Below are positions 22,583 to 30,589 of a stretch of DNA of 31,139 nucleotides, piece after piece. Source of the DNA: a virus. Positions within the stretch are counted from its first letter, which is position 1. Each line of letters begins with the position of its first letter. Made by a program: the position numbers and the translations under genes. The DNA is taken from the IMG/VR virus record IMGVR_UViG_3300025617_000069, positions 1 through 31,139 of that record; one strand, 5' to 3'. The notes below the pieces were generated by a model. The model worked only from the letters and a program-made list of their open reading frames with translations, searched no databases and was not told the DNA's origin.

Positions 22583-24340
22583 TTATCCGTTAAATGTTGC
22601 ACCTGTAGGTTCAACTGTAAAGTCAAGAACTATAAATTCTGCAGTCTTAGCTGGCTGAATAAAGATTTGACCTACTAATTGATTTCTATCTACAACATCT
22701 GCGGTGTTGTTTGTATCATCCATTACTACTCTAAATGTATAAAGACCCTGTCTTTGTACAACTGATTCTAAGTAAGGATTAACTACTGATAAGAATCTAT
22801 TTCTAGTTGCTACTGTGTTTTGTTCAAACACTAAGTTTCTAGCTTGATCTCCTAAGAACTTTTTAAGTTCGATTAACAACCTTCTTACATTGACTCTATC
22901 TAAAGCAGAAGCTTTAGTTTGTAATGTCTTCTGACCAAATACTGCAATGCCTTGTCCAGGAAAAGTAGCAATTGGGTTAATCTTACCATCATATAATAAG
23001 TCTCTTTGACCTCTATTAAGTTTCTGTTCTGCTTGAATTACTCCAACTACTCCACCTCTTACTAATCCAGCAGGTGCAAACCAAGGTGCTGAACTATTAT
23101 CTGTGAATGCATACACTCCTGGTATAACACATGATGCAGGTACGAAAGCATTTCTTCCTGTTGCCATTCTTACCTGTACCCAAGGCCAGTATGAAGCTGC
23201 ATATGAACTATTTAATGATGTAGCTGTTGATGTAATATTTGCTACAGTTGAACCGTAATTATCTAAATCTACTACTGCGATACAATCTCCTCTAGACTCT
23301 GCTAAAGTAATTACACTGTTTAAAGCTCCTGCTTGATCTGAGTTTTCATATATTAATCCTGGTGTAGATACTATATTGAATAAGTACTCATCTTTATTAC
23401 CTAGGATTGAAATAGCATCGTTATAGTTAGCAGCTTTTAATCCCTGTGAATTATTGTTAGAGATTGTTGTTCCGTAGTTAGCATTAGCAACTGCATTAGA
23501 ACCAGCAGCACCGTGGAAAGAACCAGATTCTACTATTGGTAAAGAACCTGAATATGAAGCTCCATCCGTATCTGATCCTACTGTTACACCATCGTTAAGT
23601 AAGTATCCAGTTGTTTGAGAATTTACTGCTGAAACATAGATATAATTAGATTTATTTATATACTCACCAAAAGATTTGATGTAAGTCTTATCTCCATCGG
23701 TAGCTTTTGATTTATACTGAGTACCTATCTTAGTTTCGATATAATTATCTGATTCTGGATCTAATGAACAATTATTAAATGTTTCTAGTACAATTTTGTT
23801 ATTGTGGCTATCATCTCCTCTTCTTACCAGTAATGTAAATGTACCTTTTTTGTTATCTACATTTTGAATTTCCCATCTAATATTATCTGCTGATCCTGAG
23901 GTAATTACTCCACCGCTGCCTGCGATTTCAGTACCTGGAGATGTAAGCCCGGTAGATGCATTAAAGATTTCTCCTTGACCTAATGTTTTAATAACAAAAG
24001 GTTGTACGGAACCGTCCGCTGAAGATGAAATGTGTGTTGATGTTGCAGATGTAAATGAACCTGTTACTACTCTGGTTACTAATACTGAATTTCCTCCTTG
24101 TTGGAAATAGTTTTTTACCCCTACTGAGGTTAAAAATTCTTGCTTAGTTGATCCTGAAGTAAAAGTCTCTCCAAACTTTCTAACGTATTCATTATATGAA
24201 GTAACGATAGTTGGTTCTTCAACTGGTCCTTTTACTGTTGGTCCGATGATTGCTGCACCAGCTTCTACTGGAGCAGGATTGATAAAGGAAAGATCATTTT
24301 CTCTTGCAAATACACCTGGTGAGATGATAGTTTCTGCCAT
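22583..24340 (-). CDS. Contractile tail sheath protein (gp18-like)
   Basis: A 585-aa tail sheath whose contraction drives the tube through the host envelope. The N-terminus (MAETIISPGVFARENDLSF, then EAGAAIIGPTVKGPVEEPTIVTSYNEYVRKFGETF) is diagnostic of sheath proteins. Residues about 100-330 are a variable, Ser/Thr/Gly-rich surface domain. The C-terminal half has the conserved core: YWPWVQVRM, PASCVIPGVYA, GKINPIATFPGQGIAVFGQKT, VNVRRLLIELKKFLGDQARNLVFEQN and IFIQPAKTAEFIVLDFTVEPTG, which builds the inner layer contacting the tube. Slightly shorter than T4 gp18 (659 aa). Two motif copies lie in its 140-base upstream gap. Confidence 0.95.
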   Translation of the reverse strand: MAETIISPGVFARENDLSFINPAPVEAGAAIIGPTVKGPVEEPTIVTSYNEYVRKFGETFTSGSTKQEFLTSVGVKNYFQQGGNSVLVTRVVTGSFTSATSTHISSSADGSVQPFVIKTLGQGEIFNASTGLTSPGTEIAGSGGVITSGSADNIRWEIQNVDNKKGTFTLLVRRGDDSHNNKIVLETFNNCSLDPESDNYIETKIGTQYKSKATDGDKTYIKSFGEYINKSNYIYVSAVNSQTTGYLLNDGVTVGSDTDGASYSGSLPIVESGSFHGAAGSNAVANANYGTTISNNNSQGLKAANYNDAISILGNKDEYLFNIVSTPGLIYENSDQAGALNSVITLAESRGDCIAVVDLDNYGSTVANITSTATSLNSSYAASYWPWVQVRMATGRNAFVPASCVIPGVYAFTDNSSAPWFAPAGLVRGGVVGVIQAEQKLNRGQRDLLYDGKINPIATFPGQGIAVFGQKTLQTKASALDRVNVRRLLIELKKFLGDQARNLVFEQNTVATRNRFLSVVNPYLESVVQRQGLYTFRVVMDDTNNTADVVDRNQLVGQIFIQPAKTAEFIVLDFTVEPTGATFNG

Positions 24341-24363
24341 GTTGGTCTATTTTATTTAAATTT

Positions 24364-24374
24364 TATTATAAATA
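24364..24374 (-). promoter_or_regulatory. TATTTATWWTA motif (copy 9, sheath proximal)
   Basis: TATTTATAATA on the minus strand, 23 bases before the sheath ATG. It is one of two copies in the gene-free stretch 24341-24480. Confidence 0.5.
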
Positions 24375-24420
24375 TCATTCGGGAATGTAAAACAGTACAG
24401 TCAAAAAAGTTTTACTTCTC

Positions 24421-24431
24421 TATAATAAATA
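24421..24431 (-). promoter_or_regulatory. TATTTATWWTA motif (copy 10, sheath distal)
   Basis: TATTTATTATA on the minus strand, directly after the hairpin at 24434-24458 and about 80 bases before the sheath ATG. Confidence 0.45.
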
Positions 24432-24433
24432 GG

Positions 24434-24458
24434 AAAGGAGGATGTAAAACCCTCCTTT
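24434..24458 (-). terminator. Hairpin after the coiled-coil gene
   Basis: AAAGGAGG (24434-24441) and CCTCCTTT (24451-24458) form a perfect 8-bp stem with a 9-nt loop, 23 bases after the stop of the 103-aa gene. On the minus strand CCTATTTATTATAG follows, so there is only a weak U-rich tract. Probably a terminator or mRNA 3'-end stabiliser placed just before the sheath promoter-like motifs. Confidence 0.5.
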
Positions 24459-24480
24459 GCACTAAGTATGTAAAAGTTTT

Positions 24481-24792
24481 TTATTTTGCCTCTTCTACAA
24501 CTGCTGGCTCTACTGTTGTTTCAGTAGCAGCTTCTTTGGCTTTAGGTGCCGGAATAAACTCACCAGCTTGTAAGTCAATAGATCCAACTCCGTAACTATC
24601 TTCTAAAGATTTTACTAAGTCTGTCTCTGATTGTCTTAATTCAGCTAAGAATTCTTCTGCTCTAGTTTTTCTGTCGTCTAGATTAATTTCTGCTAGAGAA
24701 ATTTGTCCTAACTCTTGAACAAGTGCAGCGTTCTTTTGCTGAAGTTCTGATAACTGGCTAAGCTCTTCTTGAGTTAACTTTTGATTTGCCAT
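24481..24792 (-). CDS. Small coiled-coil protein upstream of the sheath
   Basis: A 103-aa protein, mostly one long coiled coil (about residues 5-70: LTQEELSQLSELQQKNAALVQ and onward), then a short GSIDLQAGEFIPAP segment and an Ala/Glu/Thr-rich tail. Small coiled-coil proteins of this layout recur in T4-like phages of marine hosts; no function is known to me. Its position directly upstream of the sheath and its own motif copy suggest a late, perhaps abundant, structural or assembly protein. Confidence 0.65.
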   Translation of the reverse strand: MANQKLTQEELSQLSELQQKNAALVQELGQISLAEINLDDRKTRAEEFLAELRQSETDLVKSLEDSYGVGSIDLQAGEFIPAPKAKEAATETTVEPAVVEEAK

Positions 24793-24830
24793 AATTTAAT
24801 TTAATTAATCGATTAATATAATTTTAATAT

Positions 24831-24841
24831 AGTAATAAATA
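24831..24841 (-). promoter_or_regulatory. TATTTATWWTA motif (copy 11)
   Basis: TATTTATTACT on the minus strand, 38 bases before the ATG of the coiled-coil gene. A slightly degenerate copy. Confidence 0.35.
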
Positions 24842-24857
24842 TTTGAATAAACAACTT

Positions 24858-25220
24858 TTAGTCTAAATATTTTGTAACAACAGTAGGGTTAATTCTTTCA
24901 GCTAAGCTGCTTGAAATTCGATTTTTAATTGTAGTTACCGGATCACTATCTTCTGGTGATTCCATCGAAGATGTTACCCATCCGATAATCTCATCATGTG
25001 TAATACTATCAAATGAAGTAAACGATGATAGATCAGATGTAGAAAGTTGTTGAGTCCCTATTACTCCATCTCTATAAGTAGAACCGCTTACTTCGATAGA
25101 TCCATTTAATGCCCAATGTACGTTAAATACAACATCGTTTTGTGTGTTTACGGGGTCTTGTGAATCAGAAGCAGTAGGGTATGTATCTAAAGTTCTGCAG
25201 TTCCATTCGTATGTGATCAT
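24858..25220 (-). CDS. Hypothetical tail-region protein
   Basis: A 120-aa protein of unknown function. The first half has beta character (ITYEWNCRTLDTYPT, NDVVFNVHWALNGSIEVSGSTYRDG); the second is helical, with HDEIIGWVTSSME and NRISSSLAERINP. The pattern, a tryptophan-initiated strand, a short variable loop and an EIIGWV helix, matches small proteins found beside structural genes in cyanophage-type T4-like genomes, so a virion or tail-fibre-related role is plausible. The downstream coiled-coil gene starts 65 bases on. A motif copy lies 14 bases upstream of the ATG. Confidence 0.65.
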   Translation of the reverse strand: MITYEWNCRTLDTYPTASDSQDPVNTQNDVVFNVHWALNGSIEVSGSTYRDGVIGTQQLSTSDLSSFTSFDSITHDEIIGWVTSSMESPEDSDPVTTIKNRISSSLAERINPTVVTKYLD

Positions 25221-25234
25221 AATAGTTTGCTTTT

Positions 25235-25245
25235 ATATATAAATA
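25235..25245 (-). promoter_or_regulatory. TATTTATWWTA motif (copy 12)
   Basis: TATTTATATAT on the minus strand, in the 27-base gap between the family 25-like glycosyltransferase and the 120-aa gene. Confidence 0.42.
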
Positions 25246-25247
25246 GG

Positions 25248-26150
25248 TTAATTTCTAAGAAAGTGTATACTAGCCCAATTGTCGACTACATCGCCGTTGG
25301 GTAGTTTTCTAGATTTAAATGTTATTTTTTCTATCGGTATATCTTGATATATTTTACATTCTCTTACATTTCGTCTATGACGTAAATCATCTATAGTCAT
25401 ATAGTTTTCATATAAATCTATTCTTGTAGAACTAGCACGATTGGATACACCTAATGTGCTAACGTGTAACTTAATTTGATTTCTATGGTAATCTGATAAG
25501 TAACCTCTGTCTTGGTAGAAGTAACAATATTCGGGAGAATACCTTATAAGGTCACATGATTCTAAGAATACGTCTGCAGCAAATTTAATCGGCGATATTT
25601 GATCTAGTATTTTTTCTGCTCCTTTTCTGCTAATCTGGTATGCATGTGCACCGTACTCATTTGTATTTAGCCAAGTTTCATACAAACTATCTGTAATGGG
25701 TTTTCTATATTTAATAGTCGAATCGTACTTGTATGTCTCTCTACCCCAAAATACTACATCATAATCGCTACTTTTAGTGTCTTCAATAAATTTTGCAAAA
25801 TTGCCGTTGCAATAATCTTGCCAGAAATGTTTACTTACTTTAGCATCGTCTTCTAATATTAAACAGTTATCATATTCTGAATCATAAAAGGTCTGTACTG
25901 CTCTCTTGTGCGATAAAGCTGTTGCAATAATATTTTTAGTAAGAAGGCCTGCAGGATCTGTAAAAACAGGAAATAGAGTTTTATTATCAATTAAATCAGG
26001 TATACTGGTTAGGGATTCACCTGTAACTGCTGGTATTATTTTTAGATTTAAATTTTTAATAAAGCTTAATTCTTTTTCTAGATTTTGTATTCGTACATAA
26101 TCTTCCGTTCGGGTAATAACGTATATTATATCGACTCCTAAATTTTTCAT
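25248..26150 (-). CDS. Family 25-like glycosyltransferase (LPS-type)
   Basis: A 300-aa protein resembling GT25 enzymes (LPS beta-1,4-galactosyltransferase type). Visible family features: an N-terminal VIYVITRTEDYVR strand, ALSHKRAVQ (78-86), the acidic metal/sugar-nucleotide motif LILEDDA (E100, D101, D102), and the acceptor-side block GAHAYQISRKGAEKIL (167-182) followed by AADVFL (D193). No signal peptide or membrane helix, so cytoplasmic. It shares an ATGA overlap with the upstream glycosyltransferase-like gene, so the two are translated together and may act in sequence. The acceptor could be a tail fibre protein, DNA base or host surface glycan. Family good, acceptor unknown. Confidence 0.8.
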   Translation of the reverse strand: MKNLGVDIIYVITRTEDYVRIQNLEKELSFIKNLNLKIIPAVTGESLTSIPDLIDNKTLFPVFTDPAGLLTKNIIATALSHKRAVQTFYDSEYDNCLILEDDAKVSKHFWQDYCNGNFAKFIEDTKSSDYDVVFWGRETYKYDSTIKYRKPITDSLYETWLNTNEYGAHAYQISRKGAEKILDQISPIKFAADVFLESCDLIRYSPEYCYFYQDRGYLSDYHRNQIKLHVSTLGVSNRASSTRIDLYENYMTIDDLRHRRNVRECKIYQDIPIEKITFKSRKLPNGDVVDNWASIHFLRN

Positions 26151-27037
26151 CTATTGTATATAAATCTTGTTAATTTATCATTTAGGTACTCTATGTTAAT
26201 TAATTTAGATGCATTTATACATCTATATAGATACTGTATAGTTTCATCATATCTAAATTTAGAATGATTATCTAATACATTACGTTTATTAACTCCATAA
26301 TGAAAATAGTACTTCTTAGTCTCTTCTAGATCCCAAATTCCAATGTCGTTAAGATCCTGTGAGTATTCATAGGATTTACAGCAGAATATATTTTTACTAA
26401 GAGTCTTATGTTTAATATTTTCTTTAACTAACCAATCTTTTAACATATACTGTTCTGATATAGTTAAGTATCCTGAATGTATGTTTTTTCCGACTAACTG
26501 TGTAAATTCTGTATGGTTTTGAATTACTCTTTGACCGTATCTTTGTGCAAATGCAGGATCAGGTATATAAAGTAAACTTACATTAGCTGCTTGATTTTGA
26601 TGAAACTCTATAGGATTAGTAAGTCTCTTATTATGCTCATCCCAAGGATTAATATACCATGACGACATATCTTCATCGTATGAATAGATTATACTATCGT
26701 CTAAATGTTCATCAATATTTTTAAAAATTAAAAAATCGTGATCAATTATAACAAATGGTTCAGTTGCTTGCGATACTATTTTAGATTTGCAACCAGACCA
26801 TAACTGATCTCTGTTGATTCTTTCGTTATATTCTAAAGGTTTTACCTCATCCCAAAGATAAAAAATATCTAAAGGAAGGAATTTATTATAGGTCATAGTA
26901 TCTAAGTATATAACCGTCTTATGTGATGGATGGTACTTTTTCCAAAGACATACAGATGCTATAAATAATGTAGTGTTGAATCTACTATAAAAGCTATCTA
27001 GCCCTTTAGTATTTTCATAAACCCAAATTGCTTTCAT
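26147..27037 (-). CDS. Glycosyltransferase-like protein (GT-A type)
   Basis: A 296-aa protein with features of nucleotide-sugar transferases. The first ~60 residues alternate strands and helices (KAIWVYENT, TVIYLDT). A D-x-D motif lies in FVIIDHDFLIF (D99, D101), and Asn/Gln/Trp-rich loops follow (YINPWDEHN, FHQNQAANVSLLYIPD). A conserved-looking FHYG element (about 252) sits near the end. No secretion signal. It lies directly upstream of the family 25-like enzyme with an ATGA overlap and 24 bases after the 182-aa tail protein. It looks like uncharacterised Bacteroidota proteins of DUF6734 type, though I cannot verify this. The glycosyltransferase role is probable. Confidence 0.65.
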   Translation of the reverse strand: MKAIWVYENTKGLDSFYSRFNTTLFIASVCLWKKYHPSHKTVIYLDTMTYNKFLPLDIFYLWDEVKPLEYNERINRDQLWSGCKSKIVSQATEPFVIIDHDFLIFKNIDEHLDDSIIYSYDEDMSSWYINPWDEHNKRLTNPIEFHQNQAANVSLLYIPDPAFAQRYGQRVIQNHTEFTQLVGKNIHSGYLTISEQYMLKDWLVKENIKHKTLSKNIFCCKSYEYSQDLNDIGIWDLEETKKYYFHYGVNKRNVLDNHSKFRYDETIQYLYRCINASKLINIEYLNDKLTRFIYNR

Positions 27038-27060
27038 GATATAACCTTTTTTGTTTAATT

Positions 27061-27609
27061 TTAAGCATCTAATATATTTTCAGCAGGTATTTGTTCTGCT
27101 AGAATGCCTTTGTAATGAGAATAACATTGTTCAAGTAGACTTCCTGAACGATCTAGTTCAATAGGATGTTTTTGTTCTATTGATTGACTATATACTGTTT
27201 GAGCTCTCCATTTAATAGTTTCGGTAGTTGTAACTTCATTACCGTCTTCATCAAAATCAGTGACTTCTACACTTTTAGTTACCACTGATTGTGTATAGTG
27301 GTTTATGGTAATATCTTGCAAAGCTCCAGTAAGAGGAAGGGTAATTAAATCATCTAATTGTAACGAACCAGAATAACTACCAGACTCTAAACTCATGCTA
27401 AGAAATGGTACTATATAAGTTCCAAAAGGAGTATCATCTTCATAGTACTGAATTCTTGACATTTCAGCTTCTTGTGGGTTTCTAAATAATATAGGATTAT
27501 ATTCTATCTCACCCATCCAGGGTTTAAACTTGACAAACTCTATCCTTAAGTACGACTCAGATGTCGGACCTGCAACTGTATTAAGGGTACCTTTTAACTG
27601 TATTGCCAT
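27061..27609 (-). CDS. Beta-rich tail-fibre-region protein
   Basis: A 182-aa protein of unknown function, predicted to be mostly beta. The N-terminus (AIQLKGTLNTVAGPTSESYLRIEFVKF) and later SMSLESGSYSGSLQLDD and VTDFDEDGNEVTTTETIKW segments look like structural virion repeats. It closes with a helix (LLEQCYSHYKGIL). It sits between the LamG-type proteins and the two glycosyltransferase genes, so an adhesin base or connector, or a protein modified by those enzymes, is plausible. A perfect motif copy is 7 bases upstream of the ATG. Confidence 0.6.
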   Translation of the reverse strand: MAIQLKGTLNTVAGPTSESYLRIEFVKFKPWMGEIEYNPILFRNPQEAEMSRIQYYEDDTPFGTYIVPFLSMSLESGSYSGSLQLDDLITLPLTGALQDITINHYTQSVVTKSVEVTDFDEDGNEVTTTETIKWRAQTVYSQSIEQKHPIELDRSGSLLEQCYSHYKGILAEQIPAENILDA

Positions 27610-27616
27610 AATCTTT

Positions 27617-27627
27617 TATTATAAATA
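27617..27627 (-). promoter_or_regulatory. TATTTATWWTA motif (copy 13)
   Basis: TATTTATAATA on the minus strand, preceded by GTTCTTA (compare copy 1), 7 bases before the ATG of the 182-aa gene and between it and the LamG stop. Confidence 0.48.
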
Positions 27628-27640
27628 TAAGAACTTTATT

Positions 27641-28990
27641 TTATATATCAAACCTATTTTTGTAGGCTCTGTAGTTTTGTTGTACTTCTTGTGCTGAGAG
27701 TGCTCTGTTATACATTTTAACTATAGGGATCTCTCCATTAAAATATCTGCTATACCCCCCGTTATATTCATATCTTCCAATATATCTAGTCTTAAGAGCA
27801 CTATAGTTAGAAGACCAGATAAAAGATGCATGATCACCTCCTTCTGCTACTCCATTAACATAAAATTGCATACTAGTTCCCGATTCCTGTACAAAAGTGA
27901 TATGGTACCAGGTATTAGATTGAAAAACCGTACTTCCATATTTCCACACTCCTTGACCGTGATCCCAAACTGCTAATTTGCTGCTTAAAAGAGCTAACCA
28001 ATTTGCATTAAAATCATCGGCTTCTGCTGAGTTGAAATGTTGAAGTGTTGATGCTGAGTTGGTGTTAAATACATATTCTGCTGCCCATCCTTGATTATTA
28101 GATGCAATACCAATATCTGTATTAAAATACAAGTAATCATCTGTACCGTCGAATGTAAAAGAACTTTTTTTTCCATTAGAAGTATAATTAATACCATTAT
28201 AGGTGTTGGCTTTAGTATTTTTATTAATTAAATCCGACCAACCCGATTCACCTTTTTCTATAAGTTCCTTTATAGATGGCTCCTTCCCATCTATTTTATC
28301 TACCCTAGGATATGCAAATTCTATTCCGGAATTTACATTTGTAGTATAATAATGGTATGATCTATGCATTGCGGATGTGGTACTTGAAGCCCATCTTGAA
28401 TCTTGTCCTCCTATATTTCCATAACTTTTATCTGATATTTTTACTCCGTTTTCATACCAACCAGAGTCAGGGTGTCTTAATCCTGCTGTATAGGTATGAG
28501 GGAATACATGACTTACAACTAGATACCATTGGTTTTGTGTTAAAGATGCAATTGAAGGGTAGGTAAAATATGGATTTCCTTGAGATGCATTATTATCATT
28601 TCTAATTGGAGCGGGGTTCATTCCCATATAGAAAGTACCTCCTGTACCTGCAGTATATCTCCTAACCCACACAGAATATCTATAAGTAGAATTATTGTCT
28701 ATAGGGTAATATGAACTATTCCAACCCCCATCAGCACCAGATGTTGCATCCGGTGTTGTTCTCCAGGTTACAGAATTTCTACCCCATGGATCATCAGTTA
28801 CTAATACTCTGTTCTGTTCAGATGAACTACCATTACCACCGTACCCAGATTGTCCTCCAGTACCTGTAGCCCAATTTCCAGGATCAGGTAAAATATTATT
28901 TACCTGTGTTGCTTTTAAAGTTGATCGTCTACTAGCACCATCTAAGGCTAATACTAATCCATCTTGTTTTATGTGTGGTCCTGAATACAT
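27641..28990 (-). CDS. LamG-like tail adhesin (copy A)
   Basis: A 449-aa tail protein. It starts with a GPHIKQDGLVLALDGAS segment also seen in copy B. The middle (about 50-190) is a Gly/Ser/Tyr-rich beta domain resembling a carbohydrate-binding module. The C-terminal ~200 residues form a concanavalin-like/laminin-G-type jelly roll: FTFDGTDDYLYF, GWAAEYVFN, NTWYHITFVQESGTSMQFYVNGV, RYIGRYEY and the closing FNGEIPIVKMYNRALSAQEV motif. Such domains bind glycans, fitting host-surface recognition. Its ATG overlaps the stop of copy B by one base (TAATG), so both are co-translated. No signal peptide, as expected for a virion component. Confidence 0.78.
   Translation of the reverse strand: MYSGPHIKQDGLVLALDGASRRSTLKATQVNNILPDPGNWATGTGGQSGYGGNGSSSEQNRVLVTDDPWGRNSVTWRTTPDATSGADGGWNSSYYPIDNNSTYRYSVWVRRYTAGTGGTFYMGMNPAPIRNDNNASQGNPYFTYPSIASLTQNQWYLVVSHVFPHTYTAGLRHPDSGWYENGVKISDKSYGNIGGQDSRWASSTTSAMHRSYHYYTTNVNSGIEFAYPRVDKIDGKEPSIKELIEKGESGWSDLINKNTKANTYNGINYTSNGKKSSFTFDGTDDYLYFNTDIGIASNNQGWAAEYVFNTNSASTLQHFNSAEADDFNANWLALLSSKLAVWDHGQGVWKYGSTVFQSNTWYHITFVQESGTSMQFYVNGVAEGGDHASFIWSSNYSALKTRYIGRYEYNGGYSRYFNGEIPIVKMYNRALSAQEVQQNYRAYKNRFDI
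27670..27705 (-). repeat. 36-bp perfect direct repeat, copy A
   Basis: This segment is identical to 29019-29054. It codes, near the C-terminus of each LamG-like protein, for RALSAQEVQQNY. Bases on both sides differ more, so identity is concentrated here. Confidence 0.85.
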
Positions 28991-30252
28991 TATATATTAA
29001 ATCTGTTTTTGTATGAGTTGTAGTTTTGTTGTACTTCTTGTGCTGAGAGTGCTCGGTTGTAGTACTTAGCTACTGGGATTTCTCCTTGAAACCAGCTTCC
29101 AACATTTCCACCAAATGCTCTCTGCCCACCTATATATAAATTTGTACTATCAGGTGCTCCTGAAAAAGAGGTTGTCGAATTAGATACAGATACTCCATTT
29201 TTATATAAAACCAAACCAGACCCTCCTTGAAAAACAGCTGTTATATGGTGATAAGTATCTCTTGTAAGTCCAGCAGTAGCAGGGTAAGTGCCTGTACTAG
29301 CATCTCTTATTTGGAATCCTATATTAGTTGTTCCATATTTATAAAATCCGTATTGACCTGCATAACTACCTGCAATTGAAAATATATTACTATTAAACCC
29401 ATTTGCCCAAGTAGCTCCTGTAGGAACCATAAATACACATTCCATTGTAAAGGGTTGAGAATAATCTGTTATCCCTATTCCTGTTACACTATCTATTCTA
29501 TCATCCGTACCATCAAACGTAGGTTGTCCATCAGAATCAAATGATACATTAGATACATCTATGTTTGTAGTTTTTTTTAAATCTATAATAGATTGTGTTG
29601 ATGAACGAGTACCGTTAACAAATGGAGTAGCATGTTCTTTTTGCTCTACTTGAAGTCTTTTTACTTTATATTCCATTAAACCCGTACCACTATAACCTGG
29701 ATATACTGCTACTCTAAATGAAGTCCCGCTTCCAGTGTACCAACCAGTCTGTAAAGTGTATATGTATCTGGTCCAGCCTCCACCTAAATCTATTGTTGTA
29801 ACATCACTACTATTGCTACTTAGAGGTTTTTCATTATAAGTTGTATCATCGGCAGTAGAGCCCAATCCGTAAAAAGAAATACTGTATGCATTTGATGGGT
29901 TTATCCAAATATCAATAGTTACAGTAGTTTTTAGGGAAGTATCGAGTGTATATGTAGAACTTTGATTTAATCTATCATGACCACCAGCACCTGTTGATGT
30001 ACATTTTTTATGAAAATAATAATACCTATTTTCAAAAGCTACTTCACTAGTATCAACTTGTGAATTAGATGTATCTGTTGAAGACCATCCTGTCAAATCT
30101 CCTGTCGAAAAGTCTGGATTGGTTACTAAATTGGTTGTAGGTTCTCCTTTATTAAATCGGTAAGCAACATCAGTACCCATAGTACCGTAATTAGTATCAT
30201 ACCCAAATACTAATCCATCTCTTTCTATGTTAGGTCCTCCAGCTGTAGCCAT
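28990..30252 (-). CDS. LamG-like tail adhesin (copy B)
   Basis: A 420-aa paralogue of the downstream LamG protein. Shared blocks are the N-terminal GPNIERDGLVFGYD, the PTFDGTDDRID and GLVLYKNGV jelly-roll signatures, and the C-terminal FQGEIPVAKYYNRALSAQEV closure. The central third differs: residues about 35-210 (NLVTNPDFSTGDLTGWSSTD, and onward) resemble carbohydrate-binding modules in which an FSxGxxxGW strand is typical. It follows the 110-aa protein by one base and its stop overlaps the copy A start. The likely role is binding host surface glycans, with the two copies giving different specificities. Adhesin function is inferred from domain type and location. Confidence 0.78.
   Translation of the reverse strand: MATAGGPNIERDGLVFGYDTNYGTMGTDVAYRFNKGEPTTNLVTNPDFSTGDLTGWSSTDTSNSQVDTSEVAFENRYYYFHKKCTSTGAGGHDRLNQSSTYTLDTSLKTTVTIDIWINPSNAYSISFYGLGSTADDTTYNEKPLSSNSSDVTTIDLGGGWTRYIYTLQTGWYTGSGTSFRVAVYPGYSGTGLMEYKVKRLQVEQKEHATPFVNGTRSSTQSIIDLKKTTNIDVSNVSFDSDGQPTFDGTDDRIDSVTGIGITDYSQPFTMECVFMVPTGATWANGFNSNIFSIAGSYAGQYGFYKYGTTNIGFQIRDASTGTYPATAGLTRDTYHHITAVFQGGSGLVLYKNGVSVSNSTTSFSGAPDSTNLYIGGQRAFGGNVGSWFQGEIPVAKYYNRALSAQEVQQNYNSYKNRFNI
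29019..29054 (-). repeat. 36-bp perfect direct repeat, copy B
   Basis: Second copy of the 36-bp repeat (see 27670-27705), about 1.35 kb away, coding for the same C-terminal motif. A possible crossover point between the two adhesin genes. Confidence 0.85.
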
Positions 30253-30253
30253 A

Positions 30254-30586
30254 TTATTCTAAACTTCCTGTTGTAGTCCAATCACTACCAGTTAATAAAT
30301 TCAATATTTCAGTATGGTTATATTCTGTATATTGCTCATCATAAATTGAAGGTCTACCATAAACACCTGCCTCGATAGAGGAAGTAAGCCATGTATCTGG
30401 ATCTTCTGCATCTGGGTAATATTCTTCATATGATGCTGTTATTTCGTTTATTTCATATTTAATGAAGGTTTGACTGCCATCTGTTGATAGACGTAATGAA
30501 TCTACATTTGATTCTAATACTTGGTTAAAATCTATTGAGCTTGTTAGGCTTGTTGGTATGACCAACCATCTTCTATTTTCAAACAT
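30254..30586 (-). CDS. Small tail-region protein
   Basis: A 110-aa protein of unknown function. It starts with a beta-like segment (MFENRRWLVIPTSLTSSIDF) and continues with acidic, tyrosine-rich stretches (EYYPDAEDPDTW, EQYTEYNHTEIL). It lies one base before LamG copy B and three bases after the 70-aa gene, all in one direction. Similar small proteins accompany tail adhesins in other phages and may be chaperones or caps; nothing here proves that. Confidence 0.55.
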   Translation of the reverse strand: MFENRRWLVIPTSLTSSIDFNQVLESNVDSLRLSTDGSQTFIKYEINEITASYEEYYPDAEDPDTWLTSSIEAGVYGRPSIYDEQYTEYNHTEILNLLTGSDWTTTGSLE

Positions 30587-30589
30587 AAT

